Shown: one piece after another, positions 39,625 through 47,848 of the stretch
Layout: each line of letters begins with the position of its first letter
Numbering within the stretch: the stretch's first letter is position 1
Assembly: GCA_964467615.1 (NCBI GenBank)
Contig: CAYXRK010000001.1
Span: 70,536 to 134,535 of the forward strand
DNA: 64,000 nt
Source: CAYXRK01 sp964467615
Lineage (GTDB): Bacteria; Hydrogenedentota; Hydrogenedentia; Hydrogenedentales; GCA-2746185
Reading direction: 5' to 3'
Translations under genes and position numbers: made by a program
Notes under the pieces: model-generated
What the model was told of the DNA's origin: nothing
Databases searched by the model: none
What the model saw: the letters and a program-made list of their open reading frames with translations, nothing else

Positions 39625-40818
39625 TCACTTGGAATTTGTCAGCCCTTGCGATTGCATCACTAAGTCTTTGTACTGATTGCCGAGACCGGCGGGATTGGGC
39701 ACCTTGCCGTCGTAGACTTCGACACCGTGTTGAGTTCGAAGGTCCCGCATCATTTTGCTGATGAGGAGCGGAGTTGCGAGGTCATTGCGCGATTCTTCGA
39801 AGGTTTTCTTCCGGGGCGGCCGGTTTTCAACGACCTTCACGACCAACTGGGCCGCCGGCATTTGGACAGATTGGGCGGGCTGACCGTTTGCGCCGGGCTT
39901 GACCTGCTCGTATGCGGGCAACTTCGCCATGAAGGCGTCGCCTGCCGTATGTCCGGAAGCTTGCTCCCAAAAAATGCGAAAGCGTTCCGACGCGGGATTG
40001 TTTTCGAATACGGGCCGAATAACCATGCCGGGATTCTGCGTCTCGAACGCGTTCGCGATCTCCTCGAACGCGGTCCCGTGGCGCACTTGGTCCATCACCC
40101 GCGCCGCCGCGGCCGTGGATTTAGGGTCGTCGGCGGGAAAACGGATGGCGACGAAATCAAGCGTCTCGAAGGTCATCAGTTCAGCGGCGCGAAGGTCGTA
40201 TTCCCTTTGCAGTTCCTCCGGCGTGACCGTCAGGGCCCCGTTATTTACGGCTTCTTGGACCGCGTAGATAAGCGCCTTTTCGCGCAAGAGTTTTTTTTCC
40301 TCGTCGTCGATTTCGAATTCAACGCCGTCTCGCAATGCCCGGACTTGGGAGTCCGTCATGTCCAGCGCGGAGGGATCCTGTATCTCGAAAACCTTCCGGT
40401 TTTCGGGGTGCTTTTGGAAATAGGATTCCCGCGCGACTTCCCTGGGAACGCTGATCTTTCCCGCCGTCGAAAGTTCGTCGCCGAGCTTTTGCTTAATCGT
40501 GTCGTCGATATGGCGATTGAGCGCGCGAAGCAGATCACCCTTGTTTTGAATGAGCGGGCGTTCTTCGTCCGGCATATCGCGAATGATTCGCATCAGATCG
40601 CCGCGGCGAATCGCCTTGCCGTCGGCCTTCGCGACGACAATGCGGTCCGAATCAGCGATCCAGCCGCATCGCGATACCACCAGGATCAAGAATGCGCATT
40701 GGAAAGCGAGCGCGGCGCAGGAGTAGAGGGAGCGTTTAGACATGGAAAGGACGGCGCGATTACCCTCGTAGTTTATCACGCACGCGGGGCGCGGAGCATC
40801 GGCGGCGGCGCTGAACAT
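39625..40818 (-). CDS. SurA-like periplasmic peptidyl-prolyl isomerase
   Basis: A signal anchor (SKRSLYSCAALAFQCAFLILVV) leads to an N-terminal helical chaperone region (KADGKAIRRGDLMRIIRDMP, then VNNGALTVTPEELQREYD) and a parvulin-type region with VRHGTAFEEIANAF. SurA/PpiD proteins help outer-membrane proteins fold. The rotamase core is not sharp, so the call rests on layout. ATG 40818 has a good ribosome site (GGAAGGG, five bases away) but adds 25 residues before the signal; ATG 40743 gives a cleaner signal peptide. Confidence 0.55.
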   Translation of the reverse strand: MFSAAADAPRPACVINYEGNRAVLSMSKRSLYSCAALAFQCAFLILVVSRCGWIADSDRIVVAKADGKAIRRGDLMRIIRDMPDEERPLIQNKGDLLRALNRHIDDTIKQKLGDELSTAGKISVPREVARESYFQKHPENRKVFEIQDPSALDMTDSQVRALRDGVEFEIDDEEKKLLREKALIYAVQEAVNNGALTVTPEELQREYDLRAAELMTFETLDFVAIRFPADDPKSTAAAARVMDQVRHGTAFEEIANAFETQNPGMVIRPVFENNPASERFRIFWEQASGHTAGDAFMAKLPAYEQVKPGANGQPAQSVQMPAAQLVVKVVENRPPRKKTFEESRNDLATPLLISKMMRDLRTQHGVEVYDGKVPNPAGLGNQYKDLVMQSQGLTNSK

Positions 40819-40948
40819 TGACCCTTCCTTCGACAAAAGCTATAGTAATCGCTTGCCCGCGCTAGACGGGGAACTAGCGGTGCCCTGCACTCGCAATCCG
40901 CTTTAGCGAGGTCGAATTCCGTCCCTAGGGCGGCGATCTCTTCAGCTG

Positions 40949-41087
40949 GTGCGTGGCTTGCCGTGTTGACGGTTGGGTCCTGCTCAACGGGCTGCCGCTG
41001 AACCCGGTCAGGTCCGGAAGGAAGCAGCCGTAGGTGGAATGGCCCGTGTGCTGCAGGTGCGCCTGGCCCGAGCGGTAAGTCGCGTGG
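40949..41087 (+). ncRNA. ffs: Signal recognition particle RNA (4.5S type)
   Basis: The conserved SRP loop CAGGTCCGGAAGGAAGCAGCC lies at 41009-41029. Flanking segments pair in order: ACGGGC with GCCCGT, CCTGC with GCAGG, GGTTGGGT (40971) with GCCTGGCC (41061), and CTTGCCG (40957) with CGGTAAG (41073), giving one long hairpin. This RNA binds Ffh and guides membrane proteins to the translocon. Its place just upstream of dnaX is a common bacterial arrangement. A weak stem and seven T (41127-41133) follow, perhaps its terminator. The ends are set from base-pairing only. Confidence 0.9.
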
Positions 41088-41209
41088 CCGTCCTGGGATC
41101 GCCGATCGAAGGAGGGTGCGCGGGTATTTTTTTGTTTAGTTGCTAGTTGCTAGTGGTTAGTTGCTCGTTTTTAGTGGCGAAGATTAGAACGGTGGTTGCG
41201 CTTGCGGCT

Positions 41210-42649
41210 ATGGCCGAATCCCCACATTACCTTGTACTCGCGCGCAAGTGGCGCCCTAGCCGGTTTGAAGACGTCGTCGGCCAGGAGCATGTAACGCGCA
41301 CGCTGCAGAATGCGATCCGCGCGGGGCGCGTCGGCCACGCGTTCTTGTTTATTGGGTCGCGGGGGATCGGAAAAACGACCACGGCGCGGATTTTGGCGCG
41401 CGCGTTGAATTGTTCGAAGGCGCAAGGCCCGACGCCGGATCCTTGCGGCGAGTGCGACAATTGTCTCAGCATCGCCGGGGGGTCGAATATCGACGTCATG
41501 GAGATCGATGGCGCGTCGAACAATAGCGTCGAGGACGTTCGTCAAATCCGCGAGAACGTTCGCATGTCGCCGGCGAGTTCGCGTTACAAAATCTATGTGA
41601 TCGACGAAGTGCACCAGTTGTCGTTGGCCGCGTTTAACGCGCTGCTGAAGACGCTCGAGGAACCGCCTTCGCATGCGGTGTTCATTCTCGCCACCACCGA
41701 GGCGCACAAGATTCCAGCAACCATCGTGTCGCGTTGCCAGCGGTATGACTTCCGGCGGGTGGGTGTCAACAACATCATCGCGCTCCTGCGGACGATCCTC
41801 GACAAGGAAGGCGTGAAATGCACGGACGACGCGCTCCACGCCGTCGCCCGCGCGGCGGACGGCGGCGTCCGCGACGCGGAGAGTATTCTCGATCAGCTCA
41901 TCTCGTACTGCGAAAAGGAGATTACGTTCCAGGACGTGTTTGACGTGCTGGGCCTGGTCGATTGGGGAGTGCTTCACAATGTCTGCGATTCGGTCCGCGA
42001 GAAAGATGTCGCGACCCTGCTCGCGATCGTGGACGATGTCGTTTCCAACGGCAAGGACTTGGGGCAATTCGTCCAGGAACTTCTTCGTTACTTCCGGAAC
42101 TTGTTGGTGTGCAAGACGGGTGGCGCGAAAGAGTTGCTCGCGTTGCCCGACGATGAGGCCTCGGAAATGCAGTCTCGCGCCGTTGGGTTTTCGCTGACGC
42201 AGCTTATCCGGCTGGTCGAACAGTTCGCGGGACTTTCCGAGTCGTTTGAGTCCCAATTGGCGCAACGGACCGCGCTTGAAGCGTTGCTAATTCGCATATC
42301 AAGACAGTCGGTGGAAGTGTCGGTGGAGTCTCTGCTCGAAAAGCTCTTCGCGCTCGAAGGCCCCGCGCCCATCGAGGCGAAACCCGCTACGGAATCGCGC
42401 GGGGCCAAGACCGTGAAACGTGGCGCGCCGGTCACGGCAGAACTCGCTCCTCCTCCCGCGGCCGAACGCGTAGTCAGTCCTCAGCCGCGCCGCCAACCCG
42501 AGACCAAGTCGATGACGCCCGCTGAAAGCGTTCAGCAACAAACGGCCGACGACGAAGCGATCGCCGCTGCGATGACCGATCCGCGCGTGGCGAAAGTTGT
42601 CGAGACGTTTCGGGGCCGCGTTGTAAAAGTACGGTCGCTCGACCACTGA
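41210..42649 (+). CDS. dnaX: DNA polymerase III subunit gamma/tau
   Basis: From ATG 41210 the protein begins YLVLARKWRPSRFEDVVGQEHV, the standard DnaX start, followed by Walker A GSRGIGKTT, the zinc Cys cluster CGECDNC, DVMEIDGASN and YVIDEVHQLS. The 479-residue length with a Pro/Ala-rich C-terminal part fits tau; no slippery A-run for a frameshift to gamma is obvious. It is the clamp-loader ATPase that links to the polymerase. It follows SRP RNA. The stop TGA lies in a copy of the dispersed CTAG-ended repeat. Confidence 0.95.
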   Translation: MAESPHYLVLARKWRPSRFEDVVGQEHVTRTLQNAIRAGRVGHAFLFIGSRGIGKTTTARILARALNCSKAQGPTPDPCGECDNCLSIAGGSNIDVMEIDGASNNSVEDVRQIRENVRMSPASSRYKIYVIDEVHQLSLAAFNALLKTLEEPPSHAVFILATTEAHKIPATIVSRCQRYDFRRVGVNNIIALLRTILDKEGVKCTDDALHAVARAADGGVRDAESILDQLISYCEKEITFQDVFDVLGLVDWGVLHNVCDSVREKDVATLLAIVDDVVSNGKDLGQFVQELLRYFRNLLVCKTGGAKELLALPDDEASEMQSRAVGFSLTQLIRLVEQFAGLSESFESQLAQRTALEALLIRISRQSVEVSVESLLEKLFALEGPAPIEAKPATESRGAKTVKRGAPVTAELAPPPAAERVVSPQPRRQPETKSMTPAESVQQQTADDEAIAAAMTDPRVAKVVETFRGRVVKVRSLDH

Positions 42650-42663
42650 GATACGCGGGCTAG
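42645..42663. repeat. Solo copy of the CTAG-ended inverted-repeat arm
   Basis: CACTGAGATACGCGGGCTAG ends at 42663 and matches the right arm of the element at 692-876 (TGAGATATGCGGGCTAG) at 16 of 17 positions. It holds the dnaX stop (TGA, 42647) on one strand and the stop of the convergent membrane-protein gene (TAG) on the other. Confidence 0.6.
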
Positions 42664-43364
42664 TTTCGGCGCGGGTCTGTTGAGGCGTTTGACGATTCTT
42701 GATCCGCGTCGGGAGTGCGAATTTCCAATTGGGCAGGCTCCGGTCTGGGAGGTGGACTTACGAATGTTCGGCGCGATGACGGCGGCAAAGCTGCGCCAAA
42801 CCCGCCGGGCCGTCCGAAGAGGTGCAGCCTGACCAACAGGCTTAGCAGGTATAGCCATGCGCCTACTTTGGCCATCGAGACCGCGAGAACGACGTTGCGC
42901 AGGTAGGAGTCCTCAATCCTGCCCAGATAAAGCAAAAGCTCGATCAGGGTTTGGTGCTCGGTGTTGCTTCCGCCCGAGGGGATTTCGAGAAACGCGACGG
43001 AACTGAGCAGCCCTAGTTGGAAGGCGCGACCGGCGCTCTCGACCGGGCCTGAACCGGTGTCGCGCGCCCGCCGGTACGCGAAGGCCGTGAAGTACGCGAT
43101 GAGCGCGAACACCAGCAGCACGGACGAATTCACCCACGCGGTGAATGGTGTGACGGCGGCCGCGTTGCGAAGCGTGTTGAACGCGCGTTCAGGGACCAAT
43201 CCCGCGGCGAAGAAAACGCACCAGAGCGCGAGCATGACCACGTCCGCGCCGGAAGTTCTGAGTTTGAGCACTCGCGATCCAATCTTGGGGGCCGCAAGGG
43301 CCGGCGGCGAAACGATGCTAAGGTACCGCAGTTGGGTCTGGTGGTCCCTCTTCCAGGATAACAA
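42660..43364 (-). CDS. Membrane protein, unknown
   Basis: Four hydrophobic helices are visible (about residues 42-60, 72-92, 115-128 and 150-180), followed by a Pro/Arg-rich tail of about 45 residues. No family is recognised. Starts are unclear: the full frame starts with TTG at 43364, inside the preceding gene, and GTG 43271 is an alternative. It is convergent with dnaX. Confidence 0.55.
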   Translation of the reverse strand: MLSWKRDHQTQLRYLSIVSPPALAAPKIGSRVLKLRTSGADVVMLALWCVFFAAGLVPERAFNTLRNAAAVTPFTAWVNSSVLLVFALIAYFTAFAYRRARDTGSGPVESAGRAFQLGLLSSVAFLEIPSGGSNTEHQTLIELLLYLGRIEDSYLRNVVLAVSMAKVGAWLYLLSLLVRLHLFGRPGGFGAALPPSSRRTFVSPPPRPEPAQLEIRTPDADQESSNASTDPRRN

Positions 43365-44682
43365 AATCCTCTGGTGTCGGATCGGGAGAGAGGCGTCCCA
43401 TGAGGCGGCCTATATCGAGCAGGGATTGCGTGATTAGCTTGTGTCCGGCGCCAAGGCCGACATAGGTGTTCATCACAGCGCCGTAGCCGCGAAAGACCGA
43501 GTCCTTGATTGTCGGAAAATAGACGTGGAATTCGTTCGCGTATCCGACCAGAAATGTATCGTTCACGGGTGAATGGGTCTTTAGATCCAACTGGAATTGC
43601 GCGAACATCTCACCGGGCATCGCGGCGAGCGCCAAGTTATCGTTCAGCAGAATGGTCTGAACAGGCACGGACAAGTCAGGTTTCAGTTTCGTGAGGTACT
43701 TGTTATACATCGCATCGCCGACGATGCCGCGAAGCGTCTTTTGGTTCTTGGGGTCGGTGAGGTCCCAGCGCGTGCCCACTTCGACGCGCGATTCGGTAAC
43801 GCGGATGGAGGGGGTCGCGGGCGCCTGCGCATCGAACGAATGCAGCGCATGGACCACGCGGTATCCGGCAGTGCGGCCAACAGTGTGCATCGATTCGAGG
43901 CCGCCTTCGGCGAGGGGAGTTTTGTCGAGGTAGGGATTGATATCGCCGCATCCGCCTTGGAGAAACATGCACTCGGCCCCGGTCTCTTGCTTGACGACGC
44001 GCGCCATTTCGCCGACCCAGTCGGCTGAGTATTGGGTGTTGTCCCAACTCAACACGACGGGGTGGCAGGCGTAATTCACCAATACGGCCATGAGGCCGCC
44101 GGATTCGGACTCGATCTTGATGAGGCCCGCTTCCTGGTCGAGCGGCCCGAGGGGCACCATTTCCGCGTTGCGCCACACCATCATGCATTGGCCGTTCGCG
44201 AGGATTTTGCGGCGGTTGTGGGCGATGTCGATCGTCGTGCGTCCCACGCCGATTCGCGCGGGCGCCAGCTTCGCAGCAGCGGCCTCGATCGTGTCGCCGA
44301 TTTGGTCCGCGATGGTCCGCGTGTACGGTTCGTCGACGTCCATCGGCGGCGCTTGGTGGGTGTGCGACGCCGTGATTAGGACGTAGTCGACACCGGCCTT
44401 CGCTGCGCGTTTTCGAATTGCGGCGACGCGATCGGGCAAGGGCGGGCGGCCCAGATCGAGCGTGACGATGGCAAGCGTGTCGTCCCCGGCGCGAAGGACA
44501 AGCGCCCGCGCGTACAGGGGATCGAGCACGCCGGTAGTCTTGGGCGCTTCGCTGCCATAACCCCACGTGACGAGCCCGACGGGGGGTGTTACGTCCGTCA
44601 CCGCGACGCCGGCTTCGAATGCGCGCGCCGCATCGGAAAGCGTTGCAATCGCAACAACTGCGTAAGAAAGAATTCGCCTCAT
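43318..44682 (-). CDS. Neutral ceramidase-like secreted protein
   Basis: From ATG 44682 the protein has a signal peptide (MRRILSYAVVAIATLSDAARA) and then the neutral/alkaline ceramidase N-terminal pattern: AGVAVTDVTPPVGLVTWGYG, LVLRAGDDTLAIVTLDLG and ITASHTHQAPPMD. The active-site hexapeptide of true ceramidases, GDVSPN, reads GDINPY here, so the nucleophile Ser is absent; it is also shorter than ceramidases (about 454 residues) and lacks their C-terminal domain. Such proteins are common in Planctomycetota-type genomes, and their substrate is unknown. Confidence 0.72.
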   Translation of the reverse strand: MRRILSYAVVAIATLSDAARAFEAGVAVTDVTPPVGLVTWGYGSEAPKTTGVLDPLYARALVLRAGDDTLAIVTLDLGRPPLPDRVAAIRKRAAKAGVDYVLITASHTHQAPPMDVDEPYTRTIADQIGDTIEAAAAKLAPARIGVGRTTIDIAHNRRKILANGQCMMVWRNAEMVPLGPLDQEAGLIKIESESGGLMAVLVNYACHPVVLSWDNTQYSADWVGEMARVVKQETGAECMFLQGGCGDINPYLDKTPLAEGGLESMHTVGRTAGYRVVHALHSFDAQAPATPSIRVTESRVEVGTRWDLTDPKNQKTLRGIVGDAMYNKYLTKLKPDLSVPVQTILLNDNLALAAMPGEMFAQFQLDLKTHSPVNDTFLVGYANEFHVYFPTIKDSVFRGYGAVMNTYVGLGAGHKLITQSLLDIGRLMGRLSPDPTPEDFVILEEGPPDPTAVP

Positions 44683-44728
44683 CGGAGCGTCTCGCTTCTC
44701 GCCCGCGCCACGTAGGGAAGTAAGGAGT

Positions 44729-44754
44729 CCGCCCGCCCCGGAACGGGACGGGCG
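44729..44754. terminator. GC-rich hairpin after the GntR gene
   Basis: CGCCCGCCCCG (44730-44740) pairs with CGGGACGGGCG (44744-44754) with one mismatch and a 3-base loop. It follows the GntR stop on the minus strand and precedes the ceramidase-like gene. There is no run of T, so it is a weak terminator or an mRNA-stabilising hairpin. Confidence 0.4.
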
Positions 44755-44763
44755 TATCAATCG

Positions 44764-45198
44764 TTACTTGGTCTTCTTTTTTGCCAGGGCCAACACTTCG
44801 GCCGGAACCTCGCCGTACAACTCGGCGTCAGCCGCGAAGCTCTTGTTCACGACTTCGGTGAGGTCCTTTTTCGCAATGCCGGCAGCCTTGGCTTCTTGGA
44901 CGACTTCATGAAGTCCCTTGATGATTCGGGTGCGGCACTGTTCTTTGCAGCGCGACTCGAGGCCTTTCTTTATGAAGCAGCCCATGCCGCGGCGCGTGAA
45001 GATGAGGCCCATCACTTCGAGGTCGCGGTAGGACTTTGCTACGGTGTTGAAATTCACTCCCAAACGTTCGGCCAATTCTTTCACCGAAGGCAGGCGGTCC
45101 CCTTCCTTGAGGGTGTTGGACGCGATCGCGAACTGTACGTGGTTCTCGATCTGTTCATACACCGGTACGCTGCTGTGGATATTGATGGCGCTTAACAT
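44764..45198 (-). CDS. GntR-family regulator, YtrA type
   Basis: The 144-residue protein has the winged helix of GntR proteins (VPVYEQIENHVQFAI, LPSVKELAERLGVNFNTVAKSYRDLEVMG in parts) and only a short C-terminal helical tail, as in the YtrA subfamily. These usually repress ABC transporter operons. A strong ribosome site, GGAAGGAG, lies about seven bases before the ATG. A CATTTTG...CAAAATG palindrome overlaps its likely -10 box, suggesting self-repression. The neighbouring ceramidase-like gene downstream may be in the same unit. Confidence 0.88.
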   Translation of the reverse strand: MLSAINIHSSVPVYEQIENHVQFAIASNTLKEGDRLPSVKELAERLGVNFNTVAKSYRDLEVMGLIFTRRGMGCFIKKGLESRCKEQCRTRIIKGLHEVVQEAKAAGIAKKDLTEVVNKSFAADAELYGEVPAEVLALAKKKTK

Positions 45199-45247
45199 GG
45201 GTCAATCTCCTTCCCCGATTCAGTTTAGGCACTGCAACCCTTCGTGC

Positions 45248-45276
45248 CATTTTGAGTATAACAGTTTACCAAAATG
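45248..45276 (-). promoter_or_regulatory. Candidate GntR operator over the -10 box
   Basis: CATTTTG (45248-45254) and CAAAATG (45270-45276) are exact inverted repeats 15 bases apart. On the minus strand the spacer contains TATACT, a good -10 element for the GntR gene that starts at 45198. Binding there would block its own transcription. Confidence 0.45.
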
Positions 45277-45349
45277 CTGGGCGCAATGAGAAGTCTAGAA
45301 GATACCACATTATCGTTACTGTGCGTATGCCGAAAGAATCGAGGCAGGG

Positions 45350-46276
45350 TCATCCACGGGGATGAAACTTCCGGTGGGCCGTGGTCAAGCGCTCGTTGCT
45401 GACGTGGGTGTATATCTGCGTAGTCGAAATGTCCGCGTGCCCGAGCATCTCTTGGACGGCCCGTAAGTCCGCGCCGTTGTCGAGCAGATGCGTCGCGAAG
45501 GAATGGCGGAGCGTGTGAGGCGTGACGCCCCCGCGGAGTCCGGCCTTGGCGGCCAATTCGTTCACGATTCGCCAAATCTGCACGCGACCCATCGCGCAGC
45601 CACGGGCCCCGATGAAAAGGTTCGCGCATTTTGGACACCACTCATCACGGACGCGGAGCCAATCAGCGACGCGCTTCGCCGCTCTGGATCCCAAGGGGGC
45701 CAAACGCACCTTCGCGCCTTTTCCGCGGACCCGGACGCTGCCCTCTTCCATCGAGAGGTCGTGCGCGCAGATACCGGCGGCTTCCGAAACGCGAAGCCCG
45801 CACGAGTAGATCGTTTCGAGAATAGCTGTGTTGCGTATGCCTTCCGCGCTGTCGGGTGCGGCCGCGTTCACGAGCCGATCCACGTCGATCGGGGAAAGCA
45901 CTCGCGGCAGCTTGCGCGTGATTCGTGGCGTGTCGAAGTCTTCCGCGGGATCCGTTGGAGTCAAGCCTTCGGCGTGGAGGAACGCGTGGAACGCGCGGAC
46001 GGCGCTGAGGTGGCGCGCGGCCGAGCGGGGCGACAAGCCGGCTTCGCGCAACGCGATCAAGTGATCGAGGATGTCCTCGCGGACGATTGAGTCTGGTCCG
46101 GCGACACCCGCCTCGTCGAGATGCGCGGCGTATCGGTGTAGGTCCGCTGCATAGGCGCGGAGCGACGCATCGGCTAGGCCCGCTTCGAAGACGGAGGACT
46201 CGAGAAAGAAATCAAGTGCCCGTGTGAGGGACGAAACCGCGGAGCCGCCCTCGACTGATGGGAGATGAGTTTTCAT
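45350..46276 (-). CDS. XerC/XerD-type tyrosine recombinase
   Basis: From ATG 46276 the protein is 308 residues, with a SAM-like N-terminal core-binding domain and a catalytic domain holding Arg in YSCGLRVSEA, HTLRHSFATHLL, LGHADISTTQIYTHV with the Tyr nucleophile. Length and motifs fit chromosome dimer-resolving XerC/XerD. A longer reading to 46324 would start inside a REP-type repeat and is rejected. No second recombinase or phage gene is near, so a housekeeping role is likely. Confidence 0.9.
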   Translation of the reverse strand: MKTHLPSVEGGSAVSSLTRALDFFLESSVFEAGLADASLRAYAADLHRYAAHLDEAGVAGPDSIVREDILDHLIALREAGLSPRSAARHLSAVRAFHAFLHAEGLTPTDPAEDFDTPRITRKLPRVLSPIDVDRLVNAAAPDSAEGIRNTAILETIYSCGLRVSEAAGICAHDLSMEEGSVRVRGKGAKVRLAPLGSRAAKRVADWLRVRDEWCPKCANLFIGARGCAMGRVQIWRIVNELAAKAGLRGGVTPHTLRHSFATHLLDNGADLRAVQEMLGHADISTTQIYTHVSNERLTTAHRKFHPRG

Positions 46277-46289
46277 GAGAGGGGGTCTG

Positions 46290-46358
46290 CACCTGAGGCT
46301 GGCAGCCGAGGGCGGCTGCCCCACACACGCTGGGTGTCTTGGGCGACGATTCGAACTT
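46290..46358. repeat. REP-like hairpin repeat, copy 1
   Basis: GCTGGCAGCCGAGGGCGGCTGC and the following CACGCTGGGTG, with CGACGATTCGAAC after it, recur at 47451-47518. The arms GGCAGCC (46301-46307) and GGCTGCC (46314-46320) pair. It lies just upstream of the recombinase start. Confidence 0.7.
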
Positions 46359-46386
46359 TAGAGGGAGCACTCGCGGAGACTACCTC

Positions 46387-46430
46387 CGAAAAAGTAACGC
46401 CGCCCCGGCCACAGCGCGACCGGGGCGGCG
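46387..46430 (-). terminator. Rho-independent terminator of the OmpA-like gene
   Basis: CGCCGCCCCGG (46398-46408) and CCGGGGCGGCG (46420-46430) form a perfect 11-bp stem with an 11-base loop. On the minus strand it is followed by TTACTTTTTCGG, a T-rich tract, 22 bases after the OmpA-like stop codon. Confidence 0.8.
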
Positions 46431-46452
46431 ATGCATAGCTAGATCGATGTGG

Positions 46453-47112
46453 TTAGCTGCCGATCTTGTAGTTGAACATTGCGCGACGGTTGAGCTTGCG
46501 GTTCGCCGGCGTGTCGTTCGGCACTGCAGGCGTGGTTTCGCCGAAGGCCTTGGTCGACAACCGGCTCTGCGCGACACCGCTGTCCAGCATGTACTTCTGC
46601 ACGGAATCCGCGCGGCGCTGGCTAAGCCCCATGTTGTACTCGTCTGTACCGACGTTACACGTGTGCCCTTGAACCTCGACTGAATCGCCCGAGTACTCTT
46701 TCAGCATGCCGACGACCTTGTCTACTTCCGCTTTGCCTTCCGGCTTGAGCGTCGACTTGTCGAAGTCAAACAGCACGTGGTTGAACACTGGGATCTGACG
46801 CGAAGGCTTGGATGGTGCAGCACTCGGCGGGGCCGGTGGTGCGGGTGCTTCTGCTGTCGCGTCTTCCCACGGCGAGTGATACACGACGCCGCGATTACCC
46901 CACAACTCCGAATCATCCGTGTTCGAAGCGGCTTCCGTGGGCCACCACCAATAGCCCGATCGGCCTTGCGAATCCTTCACCGGGTCGGGGGTAGCTCCGC
47001 TATTTCCCCACCAGGAGTAATCATCCCAGGACCGCACTTTCGTCTGGGCCGAAGCGGTACCGGCCGTGACGAGTAGCGCGAGCATAAGCGCAACTGCCAA
47101 AGTTCTCTTCAT
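46453..47112 (-). CDS. OmpA-family peptidoglycan-binding protein
   Basis: A signal peptide (MKRTLAVALMLALLVTAG...ASA) precedes a Trp/Ser-rich and Pro-rich N-terminal half (WDDYSWWGNSG, APAPPAPPSAAPS) and a C-terminal OmpA domain: LFDFDKSTLKPEGKAEVDKV, VEVQGHTCNVGTDEYNMGLSQRRADSV in parts, and NRKLNRRAMF. The domain binds peptidoglycan; no lipobox is present, so it is probably soluble or loosely attached in the periplasm. A GAAGGAG ribosome site precedes the ATG, and a strong terminator follows. Confidence 0.88.
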   Translation of the reverse strand: MKRTLAVALMLALLVTAGTASAQTKVRSWDDYSWWGNSGATPDPVKDSQGRSGYWWWPTEAASNTDDSELWGNRGVVYHSPWEDATAEAPAPPAPPSAAPSKPSRQIPVFNHVLFDFDKSTLKPEGKAEVDKVVGMLKEYSGDSVEVQGHTCNVGTDEYNMGLSQRRADSVQKYMLDSGVAQSRLSTKAFGETTPAVPNDTPANRKLNRRAMFNYKIGS

Positions 47113-47356
47113 TGTAAGGTCAACTCCTTCGCGTAAGAGTTTGTTTAGGCGGCGAGCGGTCTACGCGAGTTCCCTCTAATCTCGCCAGCCATAGTTTAGC
47201 CAGAATGCGGATTCCGTGTCAATAATTTACTGGAATCCAGTGGAAACTCCCAAGGCCCATCCCGGCCCGAGGGCGACATCCTCCCGACAGGCCAGAATCT
47301 AACACAAATTCGGCAGTTCCGCAATATGCCTGAAGTGCGCTTTTTAAGACGCCGCC

Positions 47357-47386
47357 TTGGACGCCGCCCGCAGCCTGTGTTACGAT
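47357..47386 (+). promoter_or_regulatory. Candidate sigma-70 promoter for the gatCAB run
   Basis: TTGGAC (47357-47362) and TACGAT (47381-47386) are separated by 18 bases, close to the -35 and -10 consensus. It points towards gatC, 163 bases away. This rests on consensus likeness only. Confidence 0.35.
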
Positions 47387-47450
47387 GTCTGTGAGAGCAG
47401 TTGCCACGTTCCCTTCGGGAACACACAGAAACGACGAAAGCTAGGTTCGC

Positions 47451-47518
47451 GCCTGACGCTGGCAGCCGAGGGCGGCTGCTCCCCACGCGCTGGGTGAACA
47501 AGGCGGCGACTCGAATTT
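47451..47518. repeat. REP-like hairpin repeat, copy 2
   Basis: The core GCTGGCAGCCGAGGGCGGCTGC is identical to that of copy 1 at 46290, and both continue with CACGC(G)CTGGGTG and CGAC-TCGAA. Copy 2 has one extra base after the hairpin. It lies in the leader of the gatCAB group. Confidence 0.7.
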
Positions 47519-47548
47519 TCGAAACAGTAGGGTCCTTTCCCCAGTCGG

Positions 47549-47848
47549 ATGGCGAACGTCTCCATTCAAGATGTCGATTACGTGGCCGGTTTGGCCAAGT
47601 TGACCATTCCCGACGCTGATAAACCCGCCTTGGCGAGCGATCTCGCGGCCATTCTTTCCTATGTGGAACAGTTGGATCGCCTGGACACCAGCGCCGTTGA
47701 GCCGATGATGCACGCGATCGATCTGACGAACGTGTTTCGCGACGATAGCGTTGGGCCCTCGCTCTCGCGTGCTGATGCTTTCGCCAATTCCCCATCGACT
47801 GACGGCGAATATTTTCTCGTGCCGCGCATTCTGGATTCCACGTCCTGA
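47549..47848 (+). CDS. gatC: Asp/Glu-tRNA amidotransferase subunit C
   Basis: The 99-residue protein matches GatC: ISIQDVDYVAGLAKL-like start (SIQDVDYVAGLAKLTIPDAD), ILSYVEQLDRLDTSAVEPM and the FRDDSVGPSLSR and FLVPRILD end. GatC is the small clamp between GatA and GatB in the enzyme that converts Glu-tRNA(Gln) or Asp-tRNA(Asn) to the amide form. Its stop overlaps the gatA start (TGATG). Confidence 0.95.
   Translation: MANVSIQDVDYVAGLAKLTIPDADKPALASDLAAILSYVEQLDRLDTSAVEPMMHAIDLTNVFRDDSVGPSLSRADAFANSPSTDGEYFLVPRILDSTS

Larger units (their letters stand above)
47113..47548. other. Divergent promoter region between the OmpA-like gene and gatC
   Basis: No gene is seen. It contains the leader of the OmpA-like gene, an inverted repeat GGATTCC/GGAATCC spaced about 20 bases near 47212-47240, a candidate promoter at 47357-47386 and the second REP-like repeat at 47451-47518. 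Confidence 0.6.

Noticed and set aside
41137..41166. TAGTTGC-type short repeats before dnaX
   Set aside because: Short, imperfect and common low-complexity sequence with no clear function.
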